Notes: generated by a model not told the origin, from the sequence alone. Positions 41,948 through 51,587 are shown, numbered from the stretch's first letter. The stretch is 64,000 nt of DNA from Holophagales bacterium UBA5704 (GCA_002420005.1 DIHE01000171.1:62001-126000); one strand, 5' to 3'. Translations and numbers: made by a program.

Positions 41948-44900
41948 ATGCGTGTTCTCCCGGATCATCGCAAGAGCTGGCTTGCTCCGCCGGCTGTGTT
42001 GCTGTGTGTGCTCATCGCCATGGGCCTCGACCCGCGGGCGGCTTCGGCCGTGGGTGGAGCGAGCCGCTGGACGTTGGAGGAGGGCGAAACGGTCGAGGTG
42101 TCCGGCGATCTGGCTGCCGGCGGCTTCGACCACGCCGCCCGCACCGAGGACGGCCGCATCCAGGTCCTCGTCGAGCTCAACGATCCCCCCGCGGCGGTCA
42201 TCTATGGTGAAGCGATGCGGGGCGCTGCGGCCTCCGACCGTCAGGCGCGCGCCCAGGCCGGTGCGTTGTCGAAGGCACAGGTTTCAAAGATCGAGGCGGC
42301 GCAGCGCGGCGTCGCCGGAGCGCTCACCTCCTCGGCGATCGGCGCGCGCGAGCTGTACCGCGTCACCAAAGCGCTCAACGGCATCGCCGTCGCGGTCGAG
42401 CGTGACCGGATTCCGGAGATCCTGAAGATCGCCGGTGTCAAGCGGGTCGTGCCGATCCTTCCCGAGGTGCCGACCAACTCGACGAGCGTTCCGTTCATCG
42501 GCACGCCGAACGTCTGGGCGAACACGATCGGCCTGCCGGCGGGTGCGGACGGAACGGGGATGCGGATCGGCATCATCGACTCCGGCATCGACTACCTCCA
42601 TCCGGCGTTCGGCGGCCCCGGTGCCACGGCGACGGACTACACCACCGAGCGCACCGACACCACCGCCTTCACGACGGTGGGGACCGCCACGGGCGGCTCC
42701 TATCCGACCGCGAAGGTGGTCGGCGGTCATGACTTCGCGGGCGATGCCTACACCGGGTCCAACGCGCCGGCTCCTGACCCGAACCCGATGGACTGCGGTG
42801 GCCATGGCAGCCACGTTGCCGGGAGCGCGGCGGCCTTCGGCATGACCGCGGGCGGTGCCACCTTCACCGGCCCGTTCGACGCCAATCCGTCGACCTACAG
42901 CGGCCTGCTCATCGGCCCTGGCACGGCGCCCAAAGCTCTGCTCTACGGCCTGCGCGTGTTCGGCTGTTTCGGCAGTACCGGTCTCACCACCCAGGCCATC
43001 GACTGGTCGCTCGACCCGAACGGCGACGCCGATCTCTCGGATCACCTCGACGTGATCAACATGTCGCTGGGCTCGGCCTTCGGGAGCGCGGTGAACGCCT
43101 CCGCGCTCTCCTCCGACAACGCGGCCCTGGCCGGCGTGATCGTGGTCACCTCGGCGGGCAACAGCGGTGACACCTTCTTCATCTCCGGCTCGCCGGGCTC
43201 GGGCTCGCGCGTCATCGCCACCGCGGCCTCGGTCGACGACGGCATCGCGGTGGCGACCGTGCAGGTCAACTCGCCGGGCTCGATCGCCGGTGGCTACCTC
43301 GCCGGTACAGCGAGCTACGGATCCGCGCCGAGCGGCCAGACGGCGGACGCGGTGATCGGCCTGGATGCGACGACCCCTGCGGCGACCTGCGGAACCTCCT
43401 CGACCGACGGCTGCTGCCCGTTGACCAACGCTGCGGCGATGGCCGGCAAGATCTGTGTGGTGGACCGCGGCACCTGCGGCTTTATCGTCAAGAGCTTGAA
43501 TTGCCAGAACGCCGGCGCGATCGGCGTGATCGTGGTCGACAACGCGCCGGGCACACCGCCGCCGGGCCTGGGTGGTACCGATCCGTCGATCACCATCCCG
43601 TCGGTGCGCATGACACTGGCGAACGGCACGACGCTCAAGAACACCATCACCGCGACGCCGCCGGTCAACGTGACGCTCAGCGGCCAGAGCGGCGCCGACA
43701 CCGTGGCGAGCTTCTCGTCGCGCGGTCCGCGCCGGATCTTCGGCTCACCGCTGCGCCTGAAGCCCGACATCGCGGCACCGGGGCAGAGCATCACCTCGGT
43801 CGAGACCGGCAACGTCTGCACGACCGCCACCTCGGGCAGCTTCAGCTGCACCGGCGTCGCCGATCCTTCCGGGATCCAGGTGGGGGTCCGTTCGCTCACC
43901 ATCTCCGGCACCTCGATGGCCAGCCCGCACATGGCCGGCATCATGGCCCTCCTGCGCCAGCTCAAGCCCGACTGGTCGGTCGAGGAGCTGAAGGCTTTGG
44001 CGATGAACTACGCGCTGCCCAGCCCCACCTTCTTCCCCGCGGGAGCGCCGCCGAAATTCGGTCCTTCCCGTGTCGGTGCCGGCCGCGTCGATCCCTCCAA
44101 GTCGGCCGTGGGCGACGTCATCGCCCTGAACGCCGAGGACGAGGGTCTCGTCGCCGTCACCTTCAACCCCGAGGTGGCGGGCGTCACCACGCAGGTCAAG
44201 AAGGTCCGCATCGTCAACCGCGGTCTGACCTCCCAGACCTACACCCTCGCTTTCGACAACGTGGTCGATGCGCCGGGCGTCGCCTTCTCGCTGCCGGGTG
44301 GATCTTCGGTGACTGTGCCGGCAGGAAGCTCGGTCGTGATCGACGTCCAGATGTCGGCCGACTCGTCCCAGATGGACCACACGCGGGACGCCTCTCTGTT
44401 TGCCACCCAGGGCATCCAGGCCAACTACGGCGACCAGCCGCGCAACTTCCTGACCGAGGAGGGCTCGTACCTTACGTTCAGCCAGGGCGCCACTCTCAAG
44501 CTGCGCGTGCCGGTCTACATGGCGGAGCGGCCGGCCTCGATGATGTCGGCGCCGCCGACCATCGTCACCGGCGGAGCCGGCACCGGCTCGACGACCATCC
44601 CGCTTTCCGGGACCCACGTCTGCACCGGCACGCTCGGCGCCGGCCCGACTTGCACCGGAACCTTCCCTCTCGACGTGGAATCGCTGGTTTCGCCCTTCGA
44701 GCTGCAGGTGGTTTCGCCGGTCGATCCGGTCAACTCCACCAGCTATGCCGACATCCAGTACGTGGGTGTCTCGTTCCTGCCGGGGACGGGCAGCCCGAGC
44801 CTCACCAACGACCTCGTCCTGTTCGGCATGTCGAGCTGGGGAGACTGGTCGACCTTGAACGAGGTCTCCTACAACATCTGCATCGACCACAACGAGGACG

Positions 44901-47122
44901 GCGTCTACGACAAGATCGTCAACAACGTCAGCCCGGCGATCTTCGTCGCGGGCGCCTCGCTCAATGACAACTTCGTGCGCACCGTGCGTGACGTCCCCGG
45001 CACCACGTCCTCCATCCTCGGGCTTGCGTCCTTCGTGAACCTGCTCGGGCCGGACGTCATCGACTCGGCGCTGCATCTGAACAACGTCATGGTCCTGGCG
45101 GCCACTCCGACCCAGCTCGGCTTCACGAGCACGGCCGACACCACGTTCCGCTACAAGGTCGTCACCTGTCCGGCCACCAACTCCTCCTGCGCGCGGACGA
45201 CCACCGGGGACCGGTGCTCGCCCGCGGCCGGAACCTTCTTCGACCAGGCGGCCGGGCCCTTCTTCTACAACTGGGGTGCCCAGGGGTTGAACTTCGGCGG
45301 CAACTTCCTGGACGAGGACCTGAACGGCAACAGCCTGCCGGTCTCCTGGAACACCGCCAACATGGCCACCAACGGATCGGCCGGCGCCCTGCTGCTCCAT
45401 CACCACAACAAGGCCGGCACGCGGGCCGAGGTGGTGCTGCTCGACACCGCGCAGTCCTCCGACCTGGCGATCACGTCGAGCGTCGCGGACGCCCTGGCGG
45501 CGACCCTCGGATCGAACGTCATCTACACCCTGACGGTCACCAACAACGGGCCGAACGGCGCCTCCGGCATCGTGGTGAACGCCCCCCTGCCGGCCGGTGT
45601 GACCTACGTCTCGGATGACGGAGCCGGTGCCTACAGCTCCGCCACCGGCCTGTGGACGATTCCCGGGACGCTCGCCAGTGCCGCTTCGGCGACCCTCAAC
45701 CTCACCGGCACCGTGGCGAGCACCGACCAGCAGTGCCTCCAGGCGCAGATCACCTCGGGCACGCCGCTCGACCCGACCCCGGCGAACAACCTGTCGTCGG
45801 TCTGTGTCCTGGCGCCCACCGTAGCGGACCTCGCCGTCACGATGAGCGTCAGCGCACCGACCGTGCTGGTGGGCCAGAACGTCACCTTCACCATCGGTCT
45901 GACCAACACCGGCGTCGACCAGGCCTACTCCCTGAACGTCCAGGAGGCCTTCCCGGCCTACCCGTTGCTCAACCCGGCCTCCTTCGTGGCGTCGAAGGGC
46001 TTCTACGACCCCTCGACCGGTCTGTGGAACCTGGCCAGCCTGACGCCGGGCCAATCGGCGACCCTGGACATCACCTTGGCGGCTCCCAGCATCGCGGGTC
46101 CGCTGACCAACCAGAGCACCGCGTCGTCCACCACGAGCGACCCGGACAACGCCGACAACACGGCGAGTGCCACGACCACGGTTCTCTCTCCGGCCTCGAT
46201 CTCGGCCACCAAGACGGTGTCCGGGTCGTTCACCGAGGGAGGTGCCGTCACCTATACGGTCGTGCTCAGCAACAGCGCAGCCTATGCCCAGCAGAACAAC
46301 GCGGGGTCCGAGCTGACCGACGTGCTTCCGGCCGGCCTCACCCTGGTCAGTGCGAGCGCCACCAGCGGCACCGCGGCCACGGCCGGGAACACGGCGACCT
46401 GGGATGGCGTCGTTCCGGCGAACGGCTCGGTGACCGTGACGATCCAGGCCACCGTCAACGCGGGGACGGCCTTCACCACGATCTCCAACCAGGGATCGAT
46501 CGCCTTCGACGCGGACGGTAACGGGGTCAACGAAGCCTCCGGGCAGACCGACGATCCGGCCGTGGGAGGAGCCGCCGATCCGACGAGCTTCTTCGTCAGC
46601 TCCGCCGCCACCGTGCAAGGCACGAAGTCCGCCTCCGGCAGCTTCGTGCCCGGCGGTACGGTCACCTATACGATCGTCCTCAACAACAGCAGCGCCCAGG
46701 CGCAGCTCGACAATCCGGGCAATGAGCTGGTGGACGTTCTGCCCACCCACCTCGTCCTGGTGAGCGCTTCGGCGACCTCCGGTACCGCGGTCGCGACGAT
46801 CGCCACCAACACCGTCACCTGGAACGGCCAGATTCCCGGCAACGGCTCGGTGACCATCACCATCACCGCGCAGCTCGACAGCAGCTCCGGCGGGCTGACC
46901 CTGGTCAACCAGGCCAACATCAACTACGACGCGGATGGCAACGGCAGCAACGAAGCGGCCGGCGTCACCGACAACTCCGCTTTGCCGGGAGCGACCGACC
47001 CGACGAGCATCACGGTTCAGGGCACGGCAGAGATTCCGACTCTGGGCGAGATCGGCCTCGTGGCGTTGATGACGCTCCTGGCCGCCGCCGCACTCTTCCT
47101 GCTGCGCCGGCGTACCGCCTAG
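41948..47122 (+). CDS. Giant secreted subtilisin-like protease with PA domain, DUF11 repeats and IPTL-CTERM-like tail
   Basis: The product is 1724 residues. A signal peptide and an inhibitor-like propeptide (to ~180) precede the S8 domain with D211 (GIIDSGIDYLHPAF), H286 (GGHGSHVAGS) and S656 (SGTSMASPHMAG). A PA insert lies around 480-560 (GKICVVDRGTCGF). After a ~500-residue beta-rich region come four DUF11-type repeats (two pairs, from ~1170), of which the last two are close copies. The C-terminus EIPTLGEIGLVALMTLL... ending LLRRR fits the IPTL-CTERM sorting signal: motif, membrane helix, arginines. It should be surface-sorted by an exosortase-like enzyme, not present here. CAGGAGGAATCAA precedes the ATG. 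Confidence 0.92.
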   Translation: MRVLPDHRKSWLAPPAVLLCVLIAMGLDPRAASAVGGASRWTLEEGETVEVSGDLAAGGFDHAARTEDGRIQVLVELNDPPAAVIYGEAMRGAAASDRQARAQAGALSKAQVSKIEAAQRGVAGALTSSAIGARELYRVTKALNGIAVAVERDRIPEILKIAGVKRVVPILPEVPTNSTSVPFIGTPNVWANTIGLPAGADGTGMRIGIIDSGIDYLHPAFGGPGATATDYTTERTDTTAFTTVGTATGGSYPTAKVVGGHDFAGDAYTGSNAPAPDPNPMDCGGHGSHVAGSAAAFGMTAGGATFTGPFDANPSTYSGLLIGPGTAPKALLYGLRVFGCFGSTGLTTQAIDWSLDPNGDADLSDHLDVINMSLGSAFGSAVNASALSSDNAALAGVIVVTSAGNSGDTFFISGSPGSGSRVIATAASVDDGIAVATVQVNSPGSIAGGYLAGTASYGSAPSGQTADAVIGLDATTPAATCGTSSTDGCCPLTNAAAMAGKICVVDRGTCGFIVKSLNCQNAGAIGVIVVDNAPGTPPPGLGGTDPSITIPSVRMTLANGTTLKNTITATPPVNVTLSGQSGADTVASFSSRGPRRIFGSPLRLKPDIAAPGQSITSVETGNVCTTATSGSFSCTGVADPSGIQVGVRSLTISGTSMASPHMAGIMALLRQLKPDWSVEELKALAMNYALPSPTFFPAGAPPKFGPSRVGAGRVDPSKSAVGDVIALNAEDEGLVAVTFNPEVAGVTTQVKKVRIVNRGLTSQTYTLAFDNVVDAPGVAFSLPGGSSVTVPAGSSVVIDVQMSADSSQMDHTRDASLFATQGIQANYGDQPRNFLTEEGSYLTFSQGATLKLRVPVYMAERPASMMSAPPTIVTGGAGTGSTTIPLSGTHVCTGTLGAGPTCTGTFPLDVESLVSPFELQVVSPVDPVNSTSYADIQYVGVSFLPGTGSPSLTNDLVLFGMSSWGDWSTLNEVSYNICIDHNEDGVYDKIVNNVSPAIFVAGASLNDNFVRTVRDVPGTTSSILGLASFVNLLGPDVIDSALHLNNVMVLAATPTQLGFTSTADTTFRYKVVTCPATNSSCARTTTGDRCSPAAGTFFDQAAGPFFYNWGAQGLNFGGNFLDEDLNGNSLPVSWNTANMATNGSAGALLLHHHNKAGTRAEVVLLDTAQSSDLAITSSVADALAATLGSNVIYTLTVTNNGPNGASGIVVNAPLPAGVTYVSDDGAGAYSSATGLWTIPGTLASAASATLNLTGTVASTDQQCLQAQITSGTPLDPTPANNLSSVCVLAPTVADLAVTMSVSAPTVLVGQNVTFTIGLTNTGVDQAYSLNVQEAFPAYPLLNPASFVASKGFYDPSTGLWNLASLTPGQSATLDITLAAPSIAGPLTNQSTASSTTSDPDNADNTASATTTVLSPASISATKTVSGSFTEGGAVTYTVVLSNSAAYAQQNNAGSELTDVLPAGLTLVSASATSGTAATAGNTATWDGVVPANGSVTVTIQATVNAGTAFTTISNQGSIAFDADGNGVNEASGQTDDPAVGGAADPTSFFVSSAATVQGTKSASGSFVPGGTVTYTIVLNNSSAQAQLDNPGNELVDVLPTHLVLVSASATSGTAVATIATNTVTWNGQIPGNGSVTITITAQLDSSSGGLTLVNQANINYDADGNGSNEAAGVTDNSALPGATDPTSITVQGTAEIPTLGEIGLVALMTLLAAAALFLLRRRTA

Positions 47123-47145
47123 TCCGGCCTCCGGCCAACCTGGAA

Positions 47146-47178
47146 GCGGGGGAGGGAGCGATCCCTCTCCCGCTTTTT
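47146..47178 (+). terminator. Rho-independent terminator of the subtilase gene
   Basis: A 12-bp stem (GCGGGGGAGGGA with TCCCTCTCCCGC, one G-U pair) with a GCGA loop is followed by TTTTTC, 23 bp after the stop codon. Confidence 0.88.
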
Positions 47179-47209
47179 CTTTGGGGTCTCCAACGGCCGG
47201 CAGAACGCC

Positions 47210-47395
47210 TTAGCCGTCCTCCGCCTCGTTCCCTGCCGGTGGCCGCTGCGGCGCACGTCCGGCCTGGCGCAGCGCCCGGGCGAGGAGGAACTCGATCTGC
47301 GCGTTGACGCTGCGCATCTCGTCGTCCGCCCAGCGCCGCAGGGCCTCATACAGCTCGGGATCGAGCCGGAGCGGATAATTCTTGCGGACGCCCAA
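47210..47395 (-). CDS. Arc-like ribbon-helix-helix DNA-binding protein
   Basis: The product is 61 residues from a TTG at 47395. KNYPLRLDPELYEALRRWAD followed by RSVNAQIEFLLARAL is the ribbon-helix-helix fold of Arc/MetJ type; the first strand binds DNA as a dimer. It follows the SPFH gene by 6 bp and is likely co-transcribed. The tandem dyad upstream of that operon suits an Arc-like autorepressor. The C-terminal tail is Pro/Gly-rich. Confidence 0.78.
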   Translation of the reverse strand: MGVRKNYPLRLDPELYEALRRWADDEMRSVNAQIEFLLARALRQAGRAPQRPPAGNEAEDG

Positions 47396-47401
47396 GGTGC
47401 C

Positions 47402-48271
47402 TCAGTGATAGAGGCTGCCCGCGTTGACCACCGGCTGCGCGTGGCGGTCGCCGCAGAGAACCACGAGAAGGTTGCTCACCATGGCGGCCCGGCGCTCGTC
47501 GTCGAGCACCACCACCTGCTTTTCCGACAGCATCTCCAGCGCATGCTCCACCATGCCGACGGCGCCCTCGACGATCTTGGAGCGGGCCGCGACCACGGCG
47601 CTCGCCTGTTGGCGCTGCAGCATGGCGGCGGCGATCTCCGGCGCATAGGCGAGGTGGCTGATCCGCGCCTCCAGCACCTCGACGCCGGCCTGCGCCAGGC
47701 GCTCCTGGATCTCGCCCCGGAGCTTCCCCGACACTTCGGAGGTGTGGCTCGACAAGGCCAGCTCCCCCTCGTGCTCCGGTACGTAGGCGTAGTGGGAGGC
47801 GAGGTTGCGCAGCGCGGCCTCGCTCTGCACGTGGACGAAGTTCACCGCGTCGTCGACGTTGAACAGCGCCTCCGCGGTGTCGACGATCCGCCAGACCACG
47901 ACGCTGGCGATCTCGATCGGATTGCCGCTGTGGTCGTTGACCTTGAGCTTGGCGGTCTCGAAGTTGCGGGTGCGCATCGACACCTTCCTCTTCATATAGA
48001 GGGGATTGGCCCAGCGCAGCCCCGGCTCGCGGGCGGTGCCGACGTACTCGCCGAAGAGCTGGAGCACTTTCCCCTCGTTGGGGTTGACCAGGAACAAACC
48101 GGCCGCGCAGAAGACGGCGGCCAGCAGCACGAAGAGACTGACGAACAGCAGGGGAATCGCGCCGGCACGGATCGAAAAGACCATCCCGGCCACGGCGGCC
48201 AGGAAGATGGCCAGGAACAGGAAGAACATCGGGAACCCCGGGCTTCCATTGTGCGTTCTCTCGCGGATCAT
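47402..48271 (-). CDS. SPFH/Band 7 domain membrane protein
   Basis: The product is 289 residues. Two hydrophobic segments near the N-terminus (FPMFFLFLAIFLAAVAGMVF and IPLLFVSLFVLLAAVFCAA) anchor a stomatin-like SPFH domain (VNPNEGKVLQLFGEYVGT, VVWRIVDTAEALFNV, AQAGVEVLEARISHLAYAPE, MLQRQQASAVV). Such proteins form oligomeric membrane rings that scaffold or restrain proteases. It is co-transcribed with a small Arc-like gene. The ATG at 48271 has AAGGAG eight nt upstream. A longer frame to 48328 would run through the operator. Confidence 0.88.
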   Translation of the reverse strand: MIRERTHNGSPGFPMFFLFLAIFLAAVAGMVFSIRAGAIPLLFVSLFVLLAAVFCAAGLFLVNPNEGKVLQLFGEYVGTAREPGLRWANPLYMKRKVSMRTRNFETAKLKVNDHSGNPIEIASVVVWRIVDTAEALFNVDDAVNFVHVQSEAALRNLASHYAYVPEHEGELALSSHTSEVSGKLRGEIQERLAQAGVEVLEARISHLAYAPEIAAAMLQRQQASAVVAARSKIVEGAVGMVEHALEMLSEKQVVVLDDERRAAMVSNLLVVLCGDRHAQPVVNAGSLYH

Positions 48272-48290
48272 GTGCGCTCTCCTTGGGTTG

Positions 48291-48318
48291 GACATCAAGG
48301 TGATATCACCTTGATGTC
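48291..48318. promoter_or_regulatory. 28-bp perfect palindrome upstream of the SPFH-Arc operon
   Basis: Each arm is 14 bases, starting GACATCAAGGTGAT. Inside are two adjacent sub-sites ATCA-AGG-TGAT and ATCA-CCT-TGAT, each a dyad of its own, as expected for two ribbon-helix-helix dimers side by side. It ends 19 bp before the ATG and overlaps a possible promoter (TTGCGT, 17 bp, TATCAC on the minus strand). Confidence 0.7.
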
Positions 48319-48426
48319 GGATACGCAAGGGGAGGGGAAAGGGTTGCAGGGGACTTGGAAGGGGGGCTCAGCCGGCGGCGTCCTGAAGGGTAGGAGGTCG
48401 AAGCGGACCTCCGCGCGGCGCACCTC

Positions 48427-49125
48427 TCAGTCAGCGCGGTGTTCCAGGACGTAGCGCCAGGTGGCCATCCGGGTCCGATGGCGGACGAGGCGGAAACGCC
48501 CTCCCAGGGCGGGAGAGGTCGACCAGCCATCGGCTTCCGCCGGGAGCGGGACGTAGCCGCCGTCTTCCAGGGCGTTGATCTGGAACTGGAGCCGGCTCCC
48601 GCGTGCGTCGACGAGCCAGAATTCCGGAATGCCGGCCGCTGCGTAGGCGCGCGGGAGCTGCTTCGTATCCTTCTGCACCGAGCTCGGGCTGACGATCTCG
48701 ACGACGACGTCCGGTGCTCCCTCGACGGCGACGGTGCGCCGGGGATCGCCACCAGCCGGGGGGACGCGCCGCAGCCGGCCGCTCTCGAAGGTCTCCCACA
48801 GAGCGACGACCACGTCCGGCTCCACCGACAACTGCGTGTCGATGTGAATCACCTGCGTGCTGTCGCTGTAGACCTCCCCCCGGTCCTGCTCGGAGACGAC
48901 GATCTGGAGCGCCGTCGAGAGGGCGACCTTCACGACGCCATGGCTTCCCACGTCTTCCGGGCTCATATCCGCTGCGATCCCCCCCTCCAGAAAGTCGATC
49001 CGCCCCGATACGGGGAAATCGTCGGATTCGAGCCAGTGCAGGAAGCCCTCGAACGTGTGGGCGGACGCCGGAATCCGCAGACTCTCCACGTCGTCCTCCC
49101 AGGCCATCTCGTGCCGTCGTGCCAT
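48427..49125 (-). CDS. Uma2-family putative restriction endonuclease-like protein (DUF820)
   Basis: The product is 232 residues. VEPDVVVALWE, then APDVVVEIVSPSSVQKDTKQ and YAAAGIPEFWLVD are the hallmark strings of the Uma2 family, a PD-(D/E)XK fold with unknown substrate. The acidic residue and E/K positions are visible in PDVVVEIVSP and the following KDTKQ. Many such genes occur as mobile singletons. A TAGACT box ends 7 nt before the ATG at 49125, and there is no Shine-Dalgarno. Confidence 0.85.
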   Translation of the reverse strand: MARRHEMAWEDDVESLRIPASAHTFEGFLHWLESDDFPVSGRIDFLEGGIAADMSPEDVGSHGVVKVALSTALQIVVSEQDRGEVYSDSTQVIHIDTQLSVEPDVVVALWETFESGRLRRVPPAGGDPRRTVAVEGAPDVVVEIVSPSSVQKDTKQLPRAYAAAGIPEFWLVDARGSRLQFQINALEDGGYVPLPAEADGWSTSPALGGRFRLVRHRTRMATWRYVLEHRAD

Positions 49126-49132
49126 GTCCCGA

Positions 49133-49138
49133 AGTCTA
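49133..49138 (-). promoter_or_regulatory. -10 box of leaderless-looking promoter (Uma2 protein)
   Basis: TAGACT on the minus strand, 7 nt from the ATG at 49125. It overlaps the stop of the helicase gene upstream. Confidence 0.45.
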
Positions 49139-51580
49139 CCCCTTTGCGTTCTTGCGGCTCAACACCTGGAAGAACTCCCCGGCCACCTGGGCGGGGTTGC
49201 CGACGCGGACGCCTTCGCCGTCTTCGGCGGCCCAGTCGGCGGGGAGGTATTGGCGGTACGGGGCGTGGAGGAAGCGCTGGTCGAAGAGGGCGATCACGCC
49301 GGTGTCCTCCGGCGAGCGGATCAAGCGGCCGGCGGCCTGCACGACCCGGGTCATCCCGGGGACCACGAAGGAATACTCGAAGCCCCGCTCGAAGCGTTCC
49401 TGGTAATAGTCCTTGAGGAGCTGTTGATCGAGCGACAAGCCGGGGAGGCAGGGGCTGACCACGGCCACCGCCTTGAGCACGTCGCCCGGGTAGTCGACGC
49501 CCTCGGCGAAGACGCCGCCCGCCACCGCCACCAGGAGGATGTCGCCGAAGATGGCGGAGCGCAGGGCCTGGAGGATCATCTCGCGCTCCTTGTCGCTGTC
49601 CGCCTGCTTCTGGACGAGCACCCGTTTGCCGTTCAGGCGGAGCCGGCCGGTGACCTCGGAGAGGAACTGGTAGCTCGGGAAGAGGGCGAGGCAATTGCCC
49701 GGGATGGCTTCGGCGAAGGCGCCGAGGCGCTGGGCGATGCGGTCGTAGTTCGCCGGGCGCTGCTTGAAGGTGGTGGCGACGCTGGGATCGATCACCACGC
49801 GCCGGTTCTCCGGCGGGAACGGGTTGGGGATCTCGACGAAGGCGGTGCGGCCGGCCTGGAAGCCGAGGAGGCCGGTGTAGAACTCCGGGGGCGAAAGGGT
49901 CGCCGAGAGGCCCACGGTGGCATGGGTGCGTTCGAGGACGGCACCCAGGAAGCGGCTGGGGTCCTTGCAGAGGATCTTGAGCCGCGCCTCTCCCCGCCGC
50001 ACCTCGACGCAGTGGCTGAAGGCGGCGTCGGAGACCGCCAGGCCGTTGAGGAAGCGCAGGACGTCGAAATAGAGGGCGACGAACGGATCGTCCGGCCGGA
50101 AGTTGCGGGTCTCGCGCTGGTACTCCAGATAGTCGACGAACGCGGCGTCGAGCGCCGGGCGCAGGCGCCAGAACTGGTCCTCGGAGAGCGGCGCCTCGAC
50201 CGCCCGGTCTCCCGGCGGGCCTTCTTCGAGGGCGTTCGCGACGGTCTCCTCGATCAGCCTCGCGAGGCGCAGGCAGAGGGTCTCGATGCGGAAGTGGATC
50301 GGCTCTCCCGCGTGGCGCATCCCTTCCGCCGCCTGGTAGGCCGCGGCGGCGGAGAGCTCCGGGCTGTAGTAGCCCCGGCCGCGGTCCACCAGGTTGTGGA
50401 CCTCGTCGATCACCAGGATGGTGTCGGCCAGATCCTGGTCCGGCCCGAATTCGGGCAGGGCCACGTAGGGGTCGAAGGCGTAGTTGTAGTCGCAGACCAC
50501 CACCTGCGCGCGGCCGGCGAGCTCCAGGCTCACCTCGAACGGGCAGACCTGGGTGGCCTGGGCGGCGGCGAAGATGTCGTCCGGCTCCAGCGACGGGTAG
50601 TTTTCCCACAGGCGGGGGAGGAGGCCCGAGCTGGTCAGCTTGACGCCGTAGTCCTTGGCGAAGCGGCAATACTCTTCGTGGCAGAGGACCTGGTCGTTGG
50701 CGCACATCTTGGCCTTGGCGCGCAGGCGCACCGACCGGAAGGCCTGTTCCTGGTTGAGCAGGCGCAGGACGGCGGTGGCCATGTCCTGCTGGGTGGTCTT
50801 CGCGGTGAGGATGAACAGCCGCTTGTCATGGGCGAGGGCGTATTTGAGCGCCGGGAACAGGGCGGCGACGGTCTTGCCGATGCCGGTGGTCGCCTGGAGA
50901 AGGAGATGCTCGCGGTTGGCGACGGCGGTCCCGACGGCGGCGACGATCAGGTCCTGCCCCGACCGCATCTCGCCATAGGGGAAGAGCAGGCGCTCGGCCG
51001 CCTCCTGCCGTTCGAGGAGATTCTGGCGTTCGGTCTCCCAGGCATAGAGGAGCGCATTCAGGCGGCGGCGGACGCCGATCTCGACCGCATCGGGATCGAC
51101 CGCCAGCGCTTCGCGCTCGGTGTCGTCGCTGCCGATCGCGATGAGCACCAGCTCGGCGCGCACCGGCAGGCTGGTGCCGGCCGCCGCTTCGGCGCGGGCG
51201 AGCATCCAGGCGTAGAGGATCGCCTGGCGCTGGTACATCTCGCGCACCACCGGAGCCAGCACGCCGCCGCGCCGCACCGACTTGATCTCCTCGACGACCA
51301 GGCTGCCGTCCGGCTCCTTGCGCAGCCCGTCGATGCGGCCCTGCACCCGCACCTGCCAGCCGCGATGGACGAACGCCCAGCGCACCACCACCTCCCGCCG
51401 GTAGGTGGGATCGGATTCCAGCGCCTGCTCCTGGTAGCGGCCATGGATGGCTTGGCCGAGCCACATCCGCTCGTAGCCGCCGCGGTTGGCGAAGCCCAGG
51501 CTGCGCGTGGGCGAGGCGTCGAGCAGATCGGCGACCGATAGGTCGAGGGTGAGGCTCTCGGGATCGAAGCGCGGCGCCAT
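49136..51580 (-). CDS. Rad3/DinG-like Fe-S helicase fused to an N-terminal PD-(D/E)XK nuclease domain
   Basis: The product is 814 residues. The N-terminal ~200 look like a RecB/Cas4-type nuclease: GRIDGLRKEPDG then VVEEIKSVRR, giving the D...ExK set, and MYQRQAILYAWML. The rest is an XPD/DinG superfamily 2 helicase with Walker A QATTGIGKT, DEVH box VIDEVHNLVD, SATL motif and a motif VI-like VQAAGRLIRS. Four cysteines between motifs I and II (KMCANDQVLCHEEYCRF and QVCPFE) fit a 4Fe-4S site. It probably works in DNA repair or replication of damaged DNA. The ATG at 51580 is preceded by TATACT at 7 nt. Confidence 0.88.
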   Translation of the reverse strand: MAPRFDPESLTLDLSVADLLDASPTRSLGFANRGGYERMWLGQAIHGRYQEQALESDPTYRREVVVRWAFVHRGWQVRVQGRIDGLRKEPDGSLVVEEIKSVRRGGVLAPVVREMYQRQAILYAWMLARAEAAAGTSLPVRAELVLIAIGSDDTEREALAVDPDAVEIGVRRRLNALLYAWETERQNLLERQEAAERLLFPYGEMRSGQDLIVAAVGTAVANREHLLLQATTGIGKTVAALFPALKYALAHDKRLFILTAKTTQQDMATAVLRLLNQEQAFRSVRLRAKAKMCANDQVLCHEEYCRFAKDYGVKLTSSGLLPRLWENYPSLEPDDIFAAAQATQVCPFEVSLELAGRAQVVVCDYNYAFDPYVALPEFGPDQDLADTILVIDEVHNLVDRGRGYYSPELSAAAAYQAAEGMRHAGEPIHFRIETLCLRLARLIEETVANALEEGPPGDRAVEAPLSEDQFWRLRPALDAAFVDYLEYQRETRNFRPDDPFVALYFDVLRFLNGLAVSDAAFSHCVEVRRGEARLKILCKDPSRFLGAVLERTHATVGLSATLSPPEFYTGLLGFQAGRTAFVEIPNPFPPENRRVVIDPSVATTFKQRPANYDRIAQRLGAFAEAIPGNCLALFPSYQFLSEVTGRLRLNGKRVLVQKQADSDKEREMILQALRSAIFGDILLVAVAGGVFAEGVDYPGDVLKAVAVVSPCLPGLSLDQQLLKDYYQERFERGFEYSFVVPGMTRVVQAAGRLIRSPEDTGVIALFDQRFLHAPYRQYLPADWAAEDGEGVRVGNPAQVAGEFFQVLSRKNAKG

Positions 51581-51587
51581 CGGGGTG

